Shown in pieces: positions 33,296-40,410 of a stretch of 43,527 bases of DNA. A model generated the notes under the pieces. It saw only the letters and a program-made list of their open reading frames with translations, had not been told where the DNA came from and did not search any database. The translations under genes were made by a program, and so were the position numbers. Each line of letters opens with the position of its first letter. Position 1 is the first letter of the stretch. The stretch is from Ruminococcus sp. Phil15 (GTDB lineage: Bacteria > Bacillota > Clostridia > Oscillospirales > Ruminococcaceae): positions 1-43,527 of the forward strand of contig MSHC01000040.1 of NCBI GenBank assembly GCA_001940995.1, read 5' to 3'.

Positions 33296-34389
33296 TGGCT
33301 ATGACAGATTTAGAGGTTGCCGTTCAGCTTTTGGGCGGTCCTACAAATAAAGTCATCTATGACGACGCCGGGCTTCCGAGTATTATGGTCCGCTTTGATA
33401 AAGGTAATATCGGCGACGTTATTACCGGCGGCTCTGAACTCACTCACCCTGCCTTCAATGTAAACGGCGTAGAGATTCCGCACTTCTGGTATTCTAAGTA
33501 TCAGAACGTTATCATTAACGGCCGTGCGTACTCCTTGCCTATGCAGGACCCGAAGCATACAATCAATTTTGATAATGCTGTAAAGGCTTGTACCGACAAG
33601 GGCGCAGGCTGGCACCTCGGCACAAATGCTGAGTGGGCTTGGATTGCTTTGCAGTGCCGCAATAACGGCTTTATGCCTCGCGGTAATAACAGCTATGGCA
33701 AAGATTATGCTCGTACTGATGAGAAGGGTATAGTAGTTCATACCTACGAATCTAACGGCACAATGTATAACGGACGTGTAGCTACCGGCTCTGGTCCTAA
33801 GTCTTGGGCTCACAATAACGACGCAAGCGGCATTTGGGACCTCAACGGCAATGTATATGAGTGGGTCGGCGGTTATCGTTTGGTAGACGGCGAAATCCAG
33901 ATTTTGCCCTACAATAATGCAGCTGACGCAGCAAATTCTCAGGCAGCCGGCAGCACTCTTTGGAAGGCTATTATGCCTGACGGCTCTCTCGTAACTCCCG
34001 GCACAAGCGGCACGCTTAAGTTTGACTATGTAAGCGGAACTCCTGCAAGCGGTACCAGCTCTTACGGATTCCAGCTCAATACCACTCTTGCAAATCCGCT
34101 TAATAATGACTCCGGATATGGCACTAAGGGCTTTGCAAGTATGGCCTGCTCGAGCGGCGTGACTTGCCCTGAGATTCTCAAGGCTTTAGCTATTATGCCT
34201 GCGGACAGCGGAGACCACGGTAGCGATAATATCTATATGAGAAATCGCGGCGAGCGTCTTGTTTACCGTGGCGGCTACTGCCACAACACGTCCCTTGCTG
34301 GCGTGTTCAACTTCAACGCCCTCTACCCGCGCTCTTACGCTATCAACTTCATCGGCTTTCGCTCCGCTTTTTGCGAAACTGATAACTGA
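33295..34389 (+). CDS. DGR target 1: variable tail-tip protein, FGE/C-type-lectin fold
   Basis: A 364-residue protein. FNVNGVEIPHFWYSKYQNVIINGRAYSLPMQ, GAGWHLGTNAEWAWIALQC, SGIWDLNGNVYEWVGG and the ending ERLVYRGG...GFRSAFCETDN match the formylglycine-generating-enzyme-like C-type lectin fold used by DGR variable proteins such as Mtd/TvpA. The last 36 or so residues before the C-terminus are VR1 (34260-34368). Its place at the end of the tail genes makes it the likely receptor-binding protein. Variable positions are encoded by AAC/AAT codons in the template. Confidence 0.9.
   Translation: MAMTDLEVAVQLLGGPTNKVIYDDAGLPSIMVRFDKGNIGDVITGGSELTHPAFNVNGVEIPHFWYSKYQNVIINGRAYSLPMQDPKHTINFDNAVKACTDKGAGWHLGTNAEWAWIALQCRNNGFMPRGNNSYGKDYARTDEKGIVVHTYESNGTMYNGRVATGSGPKSWAHNNDASGIWDLNGNVYEWVGGYRLVDGEIQILPYNNAADAANSQAAGSTLWKAIMPDGSLVTPGTSGTLKFDYVSGTPASGTSSYGFQLNTTLANPLNNDSGYGTKGFASMACSSGVTCPEILKALAIMPADSGDHGSDNIYMRNRGERLVYRGGYCHNTSLAGVFNFNALYPRSYAINFIGFRSAFCETDN
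34260..34368 (+). repeat. DGR variable repeat VR1
   Basis: 109 bp aligned without gaps to the template repeat at 34839-34947. By my count 11 of 27 template adenines are changed (to T, C), plus one change outside adenine: template G34860 is C34281 here, turning Trp into Cys. Downstream of the stop comes the conserved hairpin. Confidence 0.93.
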
Positions 34390-34404
34390 TTGCTGGAAAC
34401 TGAT

Positions 34405-34424
34405 GGCCGCGCGATAGCGCGGCC
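34405..34424. promoter_or_regulatory. DGR target-site hairpin after VR1
   Basis: GGCCGCGC-GATA-GCGCGGCC, a perfect 8-bp stem with a four-base loop, 15 bp after the stop codon. Hairpin/cruciform elements of this size and with a G-purine-N-A loop downstream of VR are known to raise retrohoming in Bordetella phage BPP-1. The identical element follows VR2 and is absent after TR. Confidence 0.88.
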
Positions 34425-34438
34425 TAAAGGAGGTTAAC

Positions 34439-34813
34439 ATGGATAACGAAACGCCTCGCTCGGAGTTTATCTTAAAGCAGAAAATTGAGGACATGATGAA
34501 ATACGGAAATCCTACAGTAATGCAATTTGATAAACCCTACCGAGCCTTTGCTACCGAGTTAAAGCTTTCTATGATGAGGCTCCACCGCCTTGCGACTGCC
34601 GTTGAATATAAATATTATAAAAAGACGACCTTGCAAGAACTTGACATGGAGCTTGCTGAATTAAGGTTTTTAATTCGTATGGCAAAAGACAAGGCGTACT
34701 TCGGACCTAAATATCCGCCTCCTTTGGCAAAGTCTAAATATGAATACTGGGCTCGTCTGCTTGACGAAATCGGCCGTATTCTCGGCGGATATATGAAGTA
34801 CGTTCAGAAATAA
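34439..34813 (+). CDS. avd: DGR accessory variability determinant Avd
   Basis: A 124-residue four-helix protein with basic patches: FDKPYRAFATELKLSMMRLHRLATAVEYKYYKKTTLQELDMELAELRFLIRMAKDK, then PPLAKSKYEYWARLLDEIGRILGGYMKY. This is the Avd pattern; Avd forms a pentameric barrel that binds the reverse transcriptase and template RNA. AAGGAGG follows the VR1 hairpin and sits before the ATG. Confidence 0.92.
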   Translation: MDNETPRSEFILKQKIEDMMKYGNPTVMQFDKPYRAFATELKLSMMRLHRLATAVEYKYYKKTTLQELDMELAELRFLIRMAKDKAYFGPKYPPPLAKSKYEYWARLLDEIGRILGGYMKYVQK

Positions 34814-34838
34814 TTTTATGGGGAGTCGGCCTGTTATA

Positions 34839-34947
34839 TGTTTACCGTGGCGGCAACTGGAACAACACGTCCAATGCTGGCGTGTTCAACTTCAACGCCA
34901 ACAACCCGCGCTCTAACGCTAACAACAACATCGGCTTTCGCTCCGCT
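34839..34947 (+). repeat. DGR template repeat TR
   Basis: A 109-bp non-coding copy of the VRs between avd and the reverse transcriptase gene. It has 27 adenines by my count, mostly in AAC/AAT codons (GNWNNTSNAGVFNFNANN if read in the VR frame). Identity to both VRs starts at TGTTTACC and ends at CTCCGCT, which marks the IMH-side boundary. It is transcribed and copied with adenine errors. Confidence 0.93.
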
Positions 34948-35094
34948 CTGCTGCTATACCGAGTAGGCTGCGTATGCTCTACGGACTTACGCCAGAGTAT
35001 AGCACCAAAGGGGTCGGCTTCCCTCCCGTAAGGGAAAAGATTATTTTGCCGCGAAGGCGGAAACGTCACGCGCGGCCCTCTTAGGAGGAAATCT
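34948..35094 (+). ncRNA. DGR template-RNA spacer region
   Basis: 147 bp between TR and the reverse transcriptase gene with no gene. It can form small hairpins (TTCCCT/AGGGAA at 35019-35036; CCGC/GCGG at 35049-35060). In BPP-1 a spacer of similar length downstream of TR is needed for cDNA priming by RT-Avd; the same role is inferred here. Confidence 0.7.
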
Positions 35095-36219
35095 ATGCCT
35101 ACTGCTCTTGTAGATGTCTTTGACAATATGTGTTCTTTTGAATCGCTCTGCGACGCTTACGACAATGCGAGGAAAAAGAAAAATTACCGGCTTGAGATTA
35201 TGGCCTATACGGCAAATCTTGAGCCGAATCTTTTTGCACTGCAAAGAGACTTGTTTGCGGAAACTTACAACGTGGGCGAATACAGAATATTTTTCATTTA
35301 CGACCCTAAGCTCCGCATGGTAATGGCTGTTTGCTTCAGAGACCGTATCGTGCAATGGACTGTGTACGAAACTCTATACGCGTTTTATGACAAAACCTTT
35401 ATAGAGGATAGCTACGCATGCCGACGCGGTAAAGGAACTCATAAAGCAGCTGACAGGCTTCAATACTGGCTACGGCAGGTTGATAGAAAGCCTGAGCCGT
35501 GGTATTACCTCAAGCTTGATATAAGTAAATACTTTTATCGTATCTCTCACGAGATTTTACTTGATATACTTTCTCGGCGTGTTCACGACGAGCGGCTCTT
35601 GCGTCTGCTTGCTCGTATTATCAGCTCTAACGGTATGCACTTCGGTATTCCCGTCGGTCTTGACCCGGGAATGTGTACGGAGGATATGCGGCTTGAGGAC
35701 TGCGGAATCCCTATCGGGAATCTGACGAGTCAATTATTCGCGAATATCTATCTCAACGAACTGGACCAATATTGCAAGCATGCTCTCAAGCTTCATTACT
35801 ATGTCCGATATATGGACGACGTAATTATATTGTCTAATGATAAAGCACATCTACATGACATCAAGAATAGAATCGAGCTTTTTCTTACCGAGCACTTACA
35901 GTTAAACCTTAATAAGAAAACGACCATAAGGCCTATAACCTGCGGCGTGGACTTTGTAGGCTATCAAATATGGCCCGGCTATAGAAAACTCAAGAAGCAA
36001 TCGGCGAGACGGATTCTCAGAAAAATTACTTGGCTCTGTAAGCAATATGTTGAGGGTAAGGTAACTGAGGAGGACGTGATTCGCCGTATCGCTTCTTATA
36101 ACGGAATCTTAGAACACTGCAACAGCTTTGGCTTGCGGCAAAAGATTGACGCTATATTTATTGAATATACCGGTAATCCTGCGCCTTGGCCTATTAAGAA
36201 AAATAAGGAGAAAACCTAA
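35095..36219 (+). CDS. DGR reverse transcriptase
   Basis: A 374-residue reverse transcriptase. The catalytic motif is YMDD at residues 239-242. The motif GIPIGNLTSQ at 204-213 carries the GxxxSQ signature that replaces QGxxxSP in other retroelements and is linked to adenine-specific errors. RQKIDAIF at the C-terminus and LKLDISKYFYRISH (first catalytic Asp) are in place. It copies TR RNA into mutagenised cDNA. AGGAGG precedes the ATG; the stop overlaps the next start. Confidence 0.95.
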   Translation: MPTALVDVFDNMCSFESLCDAYDNARKKKNYRLEIMAYTANLEPNLFALQRDLFAETYNVGEYRIFFIYDPKLRMVMAVCFRDRIVQWTVYETLYAFYDKTFIEDSYACRRGKGTHKAADRLQYWLRQVDRKPEPWYYLKLDISKYFYRISHEILLDILSRRVHDERLLRLLARIISSNGMHFGIPVGLDPGMCTEDMRLEDCGIPIGNLTSQLFANIYLNELDQYCKHALKLHYYVRYMDDVIILSNDKAHLHDIKNRIELFLTEHLQLNLNKKTTIRPITCGVDFVGYQIWPGYRKLKKQSARRILRKITWLCKQYVEGKVTEEDVIRRIASYNGILEHCNSFGLRQKIDAIFIEYTGNPAPWPIKKNKEKT

Positions 36220-36500
36220 TGGACCTAACCGCAGTAACAACTCTTATTGCTGAAATCGGAGTGCTTGTAGGTGTTATCGTGCCTGTGATTATTGCAATAC
36301 GTAAAATCTCAGACGGCACGAAATGTCAGTTGCGTAGTGAAATGCTCCGCATTTACTACCACAACCGCGAGACCGAAGTTATCAGACAATATGAGTATGA
36401 AAACTTTGTGCTTCTCTACGAAGCATATAAAGCCCTCAAAGGCAACTCATTTATTGACAAAATTTATTCCGAGGTTAAAACTTGGGAAATTATTACCTAA
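36219..36500 (+). CDS. Small membrane protein, holin-associated (unknown)
   Basis: A 93-residue protein with one N-terminal membrane helix (LIAEIGVLVGVIVPVIIAI) and a charged cytoplasmic helix region (CQLRSEMLRIYYHNRETEVIRQYEYENFVLLYEAYKALKG). Similar small proteins sit beside lysis genes in Gram-positive phages. It could be a holin partner; no proof. Confidence 0.6.
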   Translation: MDLTAVTTLIAEIGVLVGVIVPVIIAIRKISDGTKCQLRSEMLRIYYHNRETEVIRQYEYENFVLLYEAYKALKGNSFIDKIYSEVKTWEIIT

Positions 36501-36517
36501 CAGAAAGGAAAAGTATT

Positions 36518-37531
36518 ATGGCTTATACAAACAGTCCTCTTGCAACCGTCAAGGTGCTTAGCCCGAATCACTCAGGGCAGCGTACTCACGCAATCGACAC
36601 AATTACAATTCACTGTGTTGTCGGGCAGTGCTCGGCAAAGCGAATCGGTGAAATCTTTTTGCCTACAAAGAGACAAGCCTCCTCTAATTACGGTATCGGC
36701 TATGACGGCCAAATCGGTCTATACGTAGAGGAGAAAAATCGCTCGTGGTGTACTTCCTCTAATAGCAACGACCAGCGAGCTATTACGATTGAGGTCGCAA
36801 GTGATACTACTCACCCCTATGCTGTCACTGATAAGGCTTACACAGCATTGCTTGACCTTGTGACTGACATTTGCAAGCGCAACAACATTAAAAAGCTTGT
36901 TTGGTCCAACAATAAGAGCGACCGCGTAAATCATGTAAACGGCTGCAATATGACCGTACACAGAGACTACGCAGACAAGTCATGCCCCGGTGAGTATCTC
37001 TATTCTCGCCATGCTGCTATTGCAGCTGAGGTAAACAAGCGCTTGAATCCTGCTCCCGTTGTAGCTACTAAGCTTTACTATGTGCAGACGGGCGCGTATG
37101 GCGTAAAAGCAAATGCTATTAAGCAGCTTAACGCTGTGAAGGCTGCCGGCTTTGACGCGATTCTCAAAAAGTCGGGCTTGCTTTATAAGGTGCAGGTCGG
37201 CGCGTATTCCGTAAAGGCAAACGCCACCGCTATGGCTGCTAAGCTGAAAGCCGCAGGCTTTGCTACATACGTAACTACCTCCGGTGGCACGGTGGTAGCT
37301 GTAGAAGGCTCCACAACTGCCTCTGATGTAATTAAGGTCGGCGATAAGGTAAAATGCAGGCCGGGAGTGACGACTTACTCTAACGGCGTTAAAATGCCGA
37401 CTTGGGTACAGAAGTCTACCCTTTATGTCAGACAAATCGAGTCCAATGGCACAATTTACCTTGTAAGCACTTTGGCAACCGGCAATTCTTACACGGGACG
37501 CGTTAAGGCTTCCGATATGTATAAAATCTAA
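36518..37531 (+). CDS. Endolysin: N-acetylmuramoyl-L-alanine amidase with SPOR repeats
   Basis: A 337-residue protein starting MAYTNSPLATV after GAAAGGA. Residues 1 to about 170 are an amidase_2/PGRP-like domain: ITIHCVVGQCSAKRI (H32), SNYGIGYDGQIGLYVEEKNRSWC, VNGCNMTVHRDYADKSCPG. Two SPOR-like peptidoglycan-binding repeats follow (LYYVQTGAYGVKANA and LYKVQVGAYSVKANA). The last 65 residues are an SH3-like wall-binding domain (VGDKVKCRPGVTTYSNG). It cuts the wall for host lysis and is followed by the holin. Confidence 0.92.
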   Translation: MAYTNSPLATVKVLSPNHSGQRTHAIDTITIHCVVGQCSAKRIGEIFLPTKRQASSNYGIGYDGQIGLYVEEKNRSWCTSSNSNDQRAITIEVASDTTHPYAVTDKAYTALLDLVTDICKRNNIKKLVWSNNKSDRVNHVNGCNMTVHRDYADKSCPGEYLYSRHAAIAAEVNKRLNPAPVVATKLYYVQTGAYGVKANAIKQLNAVKAAGFDAILKKSGLLYKVQVGAYSVKANATAMAAKLKAAGFATYVTTSGGTVVAVEGSTTASDVIKVGDKVKCRPGVTTYSNGVKMPTWVQKSTLYVRQIESNGTIYLVSTLATGNSYTGRVKASDMYKI

Positions 37532-37545
37532 GGGAGGATTCTACT

Positions 37546-37956
37546 ATGGAATTTATTACTACTTTTTTAAGTGAATACGGCACCGCTATTTTCTACGCCA
37601 TTCTTACCGCTCTTGCCGGTATTCTCGGCGGCTGGGCTAAACAGCTCTACACGAGATACGTCAACGACAAGACAAAGGAAGCTGTTGTTAAGGTCTGCGT
37701 TAAGGCCGTTGAACAGCTTTATAAGGATTTACACGGCGAGGAAAAATATCACGAAGTCGTGGAATCTGCGACCGCTATGCTGAATGAGAAAGGCATTACT
37801 ATTACTGAGCTTGAGCTTAAAATGCTGATTGAAGCGGCGGTCTGCGAGTTTAATAAAGCCTTTGAAAAAGAAGGTCTGAACGAGCCTATTGATTATACAA
37901 ATGATTTAAGCGACAATACGGACTCCGTGGAGGACCTTAAACCTGAAGGCGAGTAA
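37546..37956 (+). CDS. Holin, LL-H family
   Basis: A 136-residue protein with an N-terminal hydrophobic helix (GTAIFYAILTALAGILGGWAKQLY) and a C-terminal helical part (TKEAVVKVCVKAVEQLYKDLHGEEKYHEVVESATAMLNEKGITITELELKMLIEAAVCEF), the LL-H holin pattern. It times lysis with the upstream amidase. GGGAGG precedes the ATG. A terminator follows. Confidence 0.85.
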   Translation: MEFITTFLSEYGTAIFYAILTALAGILGGWAKQLYTRYVNDKTKEAVVKVCVKAVEQLYKDLHGEEKYHEVVESATAMLNEKGITITELELKMLIEAAVCEFNKAFEKEGLNEPIDYTNDLSDNTDSVEDLKPEGE

Positions 37957-38022
37957 GTAATAGCCCTTGAGATAAAAACTCAAATATGGAGGTTTTAGGA
38001 GCCTCTGGGACTGAATTAGAAA

Positions 38023-38062
38023 GCCCCGAGCAGCATTTACGCTGTTCGGGGCCTATTCTTTT
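38023..38062 (+). terminator. Terminator of the late operon
   Basis: GCCCCGAGCAGC (38023-38034) pairs with GCTGTTCGGGGC (38041-38052) with one G-U pair, loop of six, followed by CTATTCTTTT. It ends the lysis operon before the moron region. The rest of 37957-38124 shows no gene. Confidence 0.85.
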
Positions 38063-38124
38063 ACCGTTATCTAAGCGTTATTGTTAGGAACTTACGAGAA
38101 AAAGCCCGAAAGTCCGTCTGTTTT

Positions 38125-38158
38125 GTCGGCATACGAAATCAAGCAAATACGCTATAAT
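38125..38158 (+). promoter_or_regulatory. Moron promoter cassette, copy 1
   Basis: GTCGGCATACGAAATCAAGC followed by a TATAAT at 38153-38158. It matches copies 2 and 3 at nearly all positions of this stretch. It lies after the late terminator and before a 34-residue protein gene. Confidence 0.7.
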
Positions 38159-38242
38159 TATATATGTCAGGTGGTTAATAACTTGACAAATGAAAAGGAG
38201 CCCCGCAGTTGCGCCTGCAAAGCTCCAGAAAGGAGACAAGCT

Positions 38243-38347
38243 ATGGACGGTTATTACACCTCTTACGGCTTCATGGGCTTGGTAAACGGCGAGTACATGC
38301 TGTTCGCGACCGATACCGAGTACTATGAGTACGTAACCGACAGCTAA
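38243..38347 (+). CDS. 34-residue moron protein
   Basis: A short protein starting MDGYYTSYGFMGLVNG at an ATG 6 bp after AAAGGAGA; the upstream frame from 38081 would overlap the promoter and is not used. Tyr-rich small proteins with this MGLVNGEYMLFATDTEYYEY pattern occur in Clostridial phages and mobile elements. Function unknown. Confidence 0.65.
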   Translation: MDGYYTSYGFMGLVNGEYMLFATDTEYYEYVTDS

Positions 38348-38362
38348 GCCTGTCACCCTAAG

Positions 38363-38388
38363 CGCGGCGGTCCGTAAGGGCCGCTGCG
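38363..38388 (+). terminator. Strong hairpin, possible terminator
   Basis: An 11-bp stem with a GTAA loop (38363-38373 with 38378-38388, two G-U pairs), flanked by ACCCTAA and TTAGGT that can extend it. There is no T run downstream, so termination is uncertain. The rest of 38348-38451 holds no gene. Confidence 0.5.
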
Positions 38389-38451
38389 TGATTAGGTACA
38401 TATATTATAACGCATAAAACACAATTTGTAAATAGCTTAGGAGGAAATAAG

Positions 38452-38643
38452 ATGAAAAAGTTCTGGTGTGTGAATCAAAAATATTTTGATAGTGGCAAAG
38501 TAAAGGTACTTGTGTATTCCGTTGAAGCTGATGAAAAACCGGCGAATGGGTACCGAGAAAATATGATGTGTGATGAATATCATGACTATTTTGATACACA
38601 GGCTGAGGCTCGTGCCTTCGCTGCAAAAGCAGAAAAAGCATAA
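38452..38643 (+). CDS. Small moron protein
   Basis: A 63-residue protein (MKKFWCVNQKYFDSGKVKVLVYSVEADEKPANGYRENMMCDEYHDYFDTQAEARAF) with AGGAGG before the ATG. Beta-hairpin-like charged protein of unknown family. It could be host-modifying; it has no recognised motif. Confidence 0.6.
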   Translation: MKKFWCVNQKYFDSGKVKVLVYSVEADEKPANGYRENMMCDEYHDYFDTQAEARAFAAKAEKA

Positions 38644-38659
38644 ACCGTTTAATACCGGC

Positions 38660-38750
38660 AGAAGCGCATAGCGAAATTGCTAAAAGTCTGGCTGTTTCGT
38701 CGGCATACAAACTCAAGCGATTACGCTATAATATTAAATGTAAGGTGCAT
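38660..38750 (+). promoter_or_regulatory. Moron promoter cassette, copy 2
   Basis: About 91 bp nearly identical to copy 3 (42316-42406), from AGAAGYGCATAGC through GTCGGCATACAAA and TATAAT (38727-38732) to TAAATGTAAGGTRCATGA. The ribosome site AAACGGAGGTAC shortly downstream is also shared. It drives the operon 38780-42317. Confidence 0.75.
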
Positions 38751-38779
38751 GACACCTTGAACAAACGGAGGTACTTATT

Positions 38780-39379
38780 ATGGCAGTTATGGCTGGTATT
38801 TATGGTGAGACTCAACCTTCTTATATTGGTTGCGTTATTAACACTTATGAGCGAAATGGTTATGACGATTCTGACTTTTACGCTGTTTGCTGGGACGAAG
38901 CTGCACAAGCTGTTGTTGAAATTGAGTACGATACAACTCGGTGTGGCAGTAGTGGGTACGCAGAAATTGATGCGTCTACGGAAGTGCTACGGAAAGCTTT
39001 TCGTTATTATTATAACTGCGCTCGTGCTGAATTTGATAAGAAATGGAACGCCATTCAAGCTAAGCAAGTTAAAGTTGGTGATACTCTTAATGTTGTTCGC
39101 GGCCGAAAGATTAAGCCCGGTAGTCAAGGCACTTGCTTCTGGATTGGTACGCGTCGTAATTTTTACACCTACCGAGATGAAACACGCGTAGGCATAGAAA
39201 TTGACGGGGAAAAACACTTTTTGCCCATTGAATATGTAGAAGTGATTGGCTGGGAAGCTCGCCTGATTAAAGGTAAAGAGCGACACCGCAGAATCCGTGC
39301 AGAGGCAGTCAGAAATTTTCCATATAGTTATCGCTATGTATTTGAAAAAGCATATTGTAGAGGCAAATATTATTTTTAA
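38780..39379 (+). CDS. Hypothetical moron protein
   Basis: A 199-residue protein; ATG after CGGAGGTAC. The middle (VKVGDTLNVVRGRKIKPGSQGTCFWIGTRRNFYTYRDETRVGIEID) resembles a KOW/SH3-type beta barrel. The C-terminus is basic (RHRRIRAEAVRNFPYSYRYVFEKAYCRGKYYF). First gene of the second moron operon. An overlapping frame from 38745 is a shadow. Function unknown. Confidence 0.7.
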   Translation: MAVMAGIYGETQPSYIGCVINTYERNGYDDSDFYAVCWDEAAQAVVEIEYDTTRCGSSGYAEIDASTEVLRKAFRYYYNCARAEFDKKWNAIQAKQVKVGDTLNVVRGRKIKPGSQGTCFWIGTRRNFYTYRDETRVGIEIDGEKHFLPIEYVEVIGWEARLIKGKERHRRIRAEAVRNFPYSYRYVFEKAYCRGKYYF

Positions 39380-39390
39380 GGAGGCAAAAG

Positions 39391-40119
39391 ATGAGTAAAT
39401 ACAACGGTACACCTGAGGACAAGCCTTTTCTCACAATATTCAAAGAGCTTACATATCGTTGGACCCCGTGGGAAGTCTGGAAAGACTTTGTTGTGATGTT
39501 TGCGTGTGCTTTGTCAAATCCTGTTGACAAAAGCCACTATAACGAGAGAGAGGCTTTATACCTCAAAACAATACAAAAATATAATAAGCAGGAGCAACAG
39601 CTTTTTCCTCAGCTTGCTGCGGAGACCATTATGGCCTTTGAGAAAAATCCCGAGCAAGACTATTTAGGGAAAATCTTTATGGCATTGAATCTCGGCAACG
39701 ACGCCGGCGGTCAATTCTTTACGCCGTATCATGTATGCGAGCTTATGGCAAAAGTCTCAATCGGCAATTTAGTGTCGCAAATAAAAGAGCGCGGCTACAT
39801 ATCAATTAACGACTGCGCTTGCGGTGCAGGAGCAACGTTAATCGCCGGAATCCATGAGGCCCGAAAGCAACTTGAAAAAGAAGGCCTGAACTATCAAAAT
39901 CATGTTCTTGTTGTTGCGCAAGACATTGATTATACTACAGCTCTTATGTGCTATATTCAATTATCGCTTTTAGGAGTTGCAGCTTACATTAAAATAGGTA
40001 ATTCATTAACCGAGCCTATGAGCTCAAAAGACACGCTGGAGAATTATTGGTTTACACCGATGTATTTCTCCAGCGTGTGGGCTGTCAGGAGATTTTTACA
40101 CGGAGGACCCCTTCTATGA
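39391..40119 (+). CDS. N6-adenine DNA methyltransferase-like protein, short
   Basis: A 242-residue protein of the type I HsdM/N6-methylase family. LGKIFMALNLGNDAGGQFFTPYHVCELMAKV, then motif I DCACGAGATLIAG (from D141), and VVAQDIDYTTALMCYIQLSLLG fit the SAM-binding core. The catalytic (N/D/S)PP(Y/F) motif IV expected after GNSLTEPM is not seen: the protein ends ENYWFTPMYFSSVW. It may be inactive, a partner subunit, or a subfamily with another catalytic site. It overlaps the next gene by 4 bp. Confidence 0.8.
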   Translation: MSKYNGTPEDKPFLTIFKELTYRWTPWEVWKDFVVMFACALSNPVDKSHYNEREALYLKTIQKYNKQEQQLFPQLAAETIMAFEKNPEQDYLGKIFMALNLGNDAGGQFFTPYHVCELMAKVSIGNLVSQIKERGYISINDCACGAGATLIAGIHEARKQLEKEGLNYQNHVLVVAQDIDYTTALMCYIQLSLLGVAAYIKIGNSLTEPMSSKDTLENYWFTPMYFSSVWAVRRFLHGGPLL

Positions 40120-40397
40120 AGCGTTACACTCTTTATTTGAAGTACGGCAAATATTTCGCGGCAAGTATAAAACCGCCGCAAGCTGAGGTCTGTAAAGCGA
40201 TTAAAAGCTTTTACGTTCCTGAGCCCTATTTACTAAACGCTGCAGCGTATGCTCGCGTTTATTCCGCTTTGGTAAAGCTCGGGTATACTAAGCCCGATTT
40301 TACAATAGCTCGTATCGCACCGAATCGCTACCGAGTTGACGTCATCGGTGAGTATTTCGGCGTATTCGATACAAGCAAAAATACATTTGTTGATTAA
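40116..40397 (+). CDS. Small hypothetical moron protein
   Basis: A 93-residue protein starting MKRYTLYLKYGKYFAAS with GGAGGACC 9 bp upstream; the longer frame from 40047 runs inside the methylase gene. Beta-rich basic protein of unknown family (FTIARIAPNRYRVDVIGEYFGVFDTS). It is translationally coupled to the methylase by an ATGA overlap. Confidence 0.65.
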   Translation: MKRYTLYLKYGKYFAASIKPPQAEVCKAIKSFYVPEPYLLNAAAYARVYSALVKLGYTKPDFTIARIAPNRYRVDVIGEYFGVFDTSKNTFVD

Positions 40398-40410
40398 GGA
40401 GGAAAATCAC

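Noticed and set aside
34817-34947. Coding reading of the template repeat
   Set aside because: The frame matching the VRs has no start with a ribosome site and runs through non-coding DGR RNA sequence.
36292-36561. 89-codon frame overlapping the membrane protein and amidase start
   Set aside because: No ribosome site and an out-of-frame overlap with two better-supported genes.
38745-39191. 148-codon plus-strand frame overlapping the gene at 38780
   Set aside because: Hydrophobic, out-of-frame translation; the 38780 gene has the CGGAGG site and a sensible protein.
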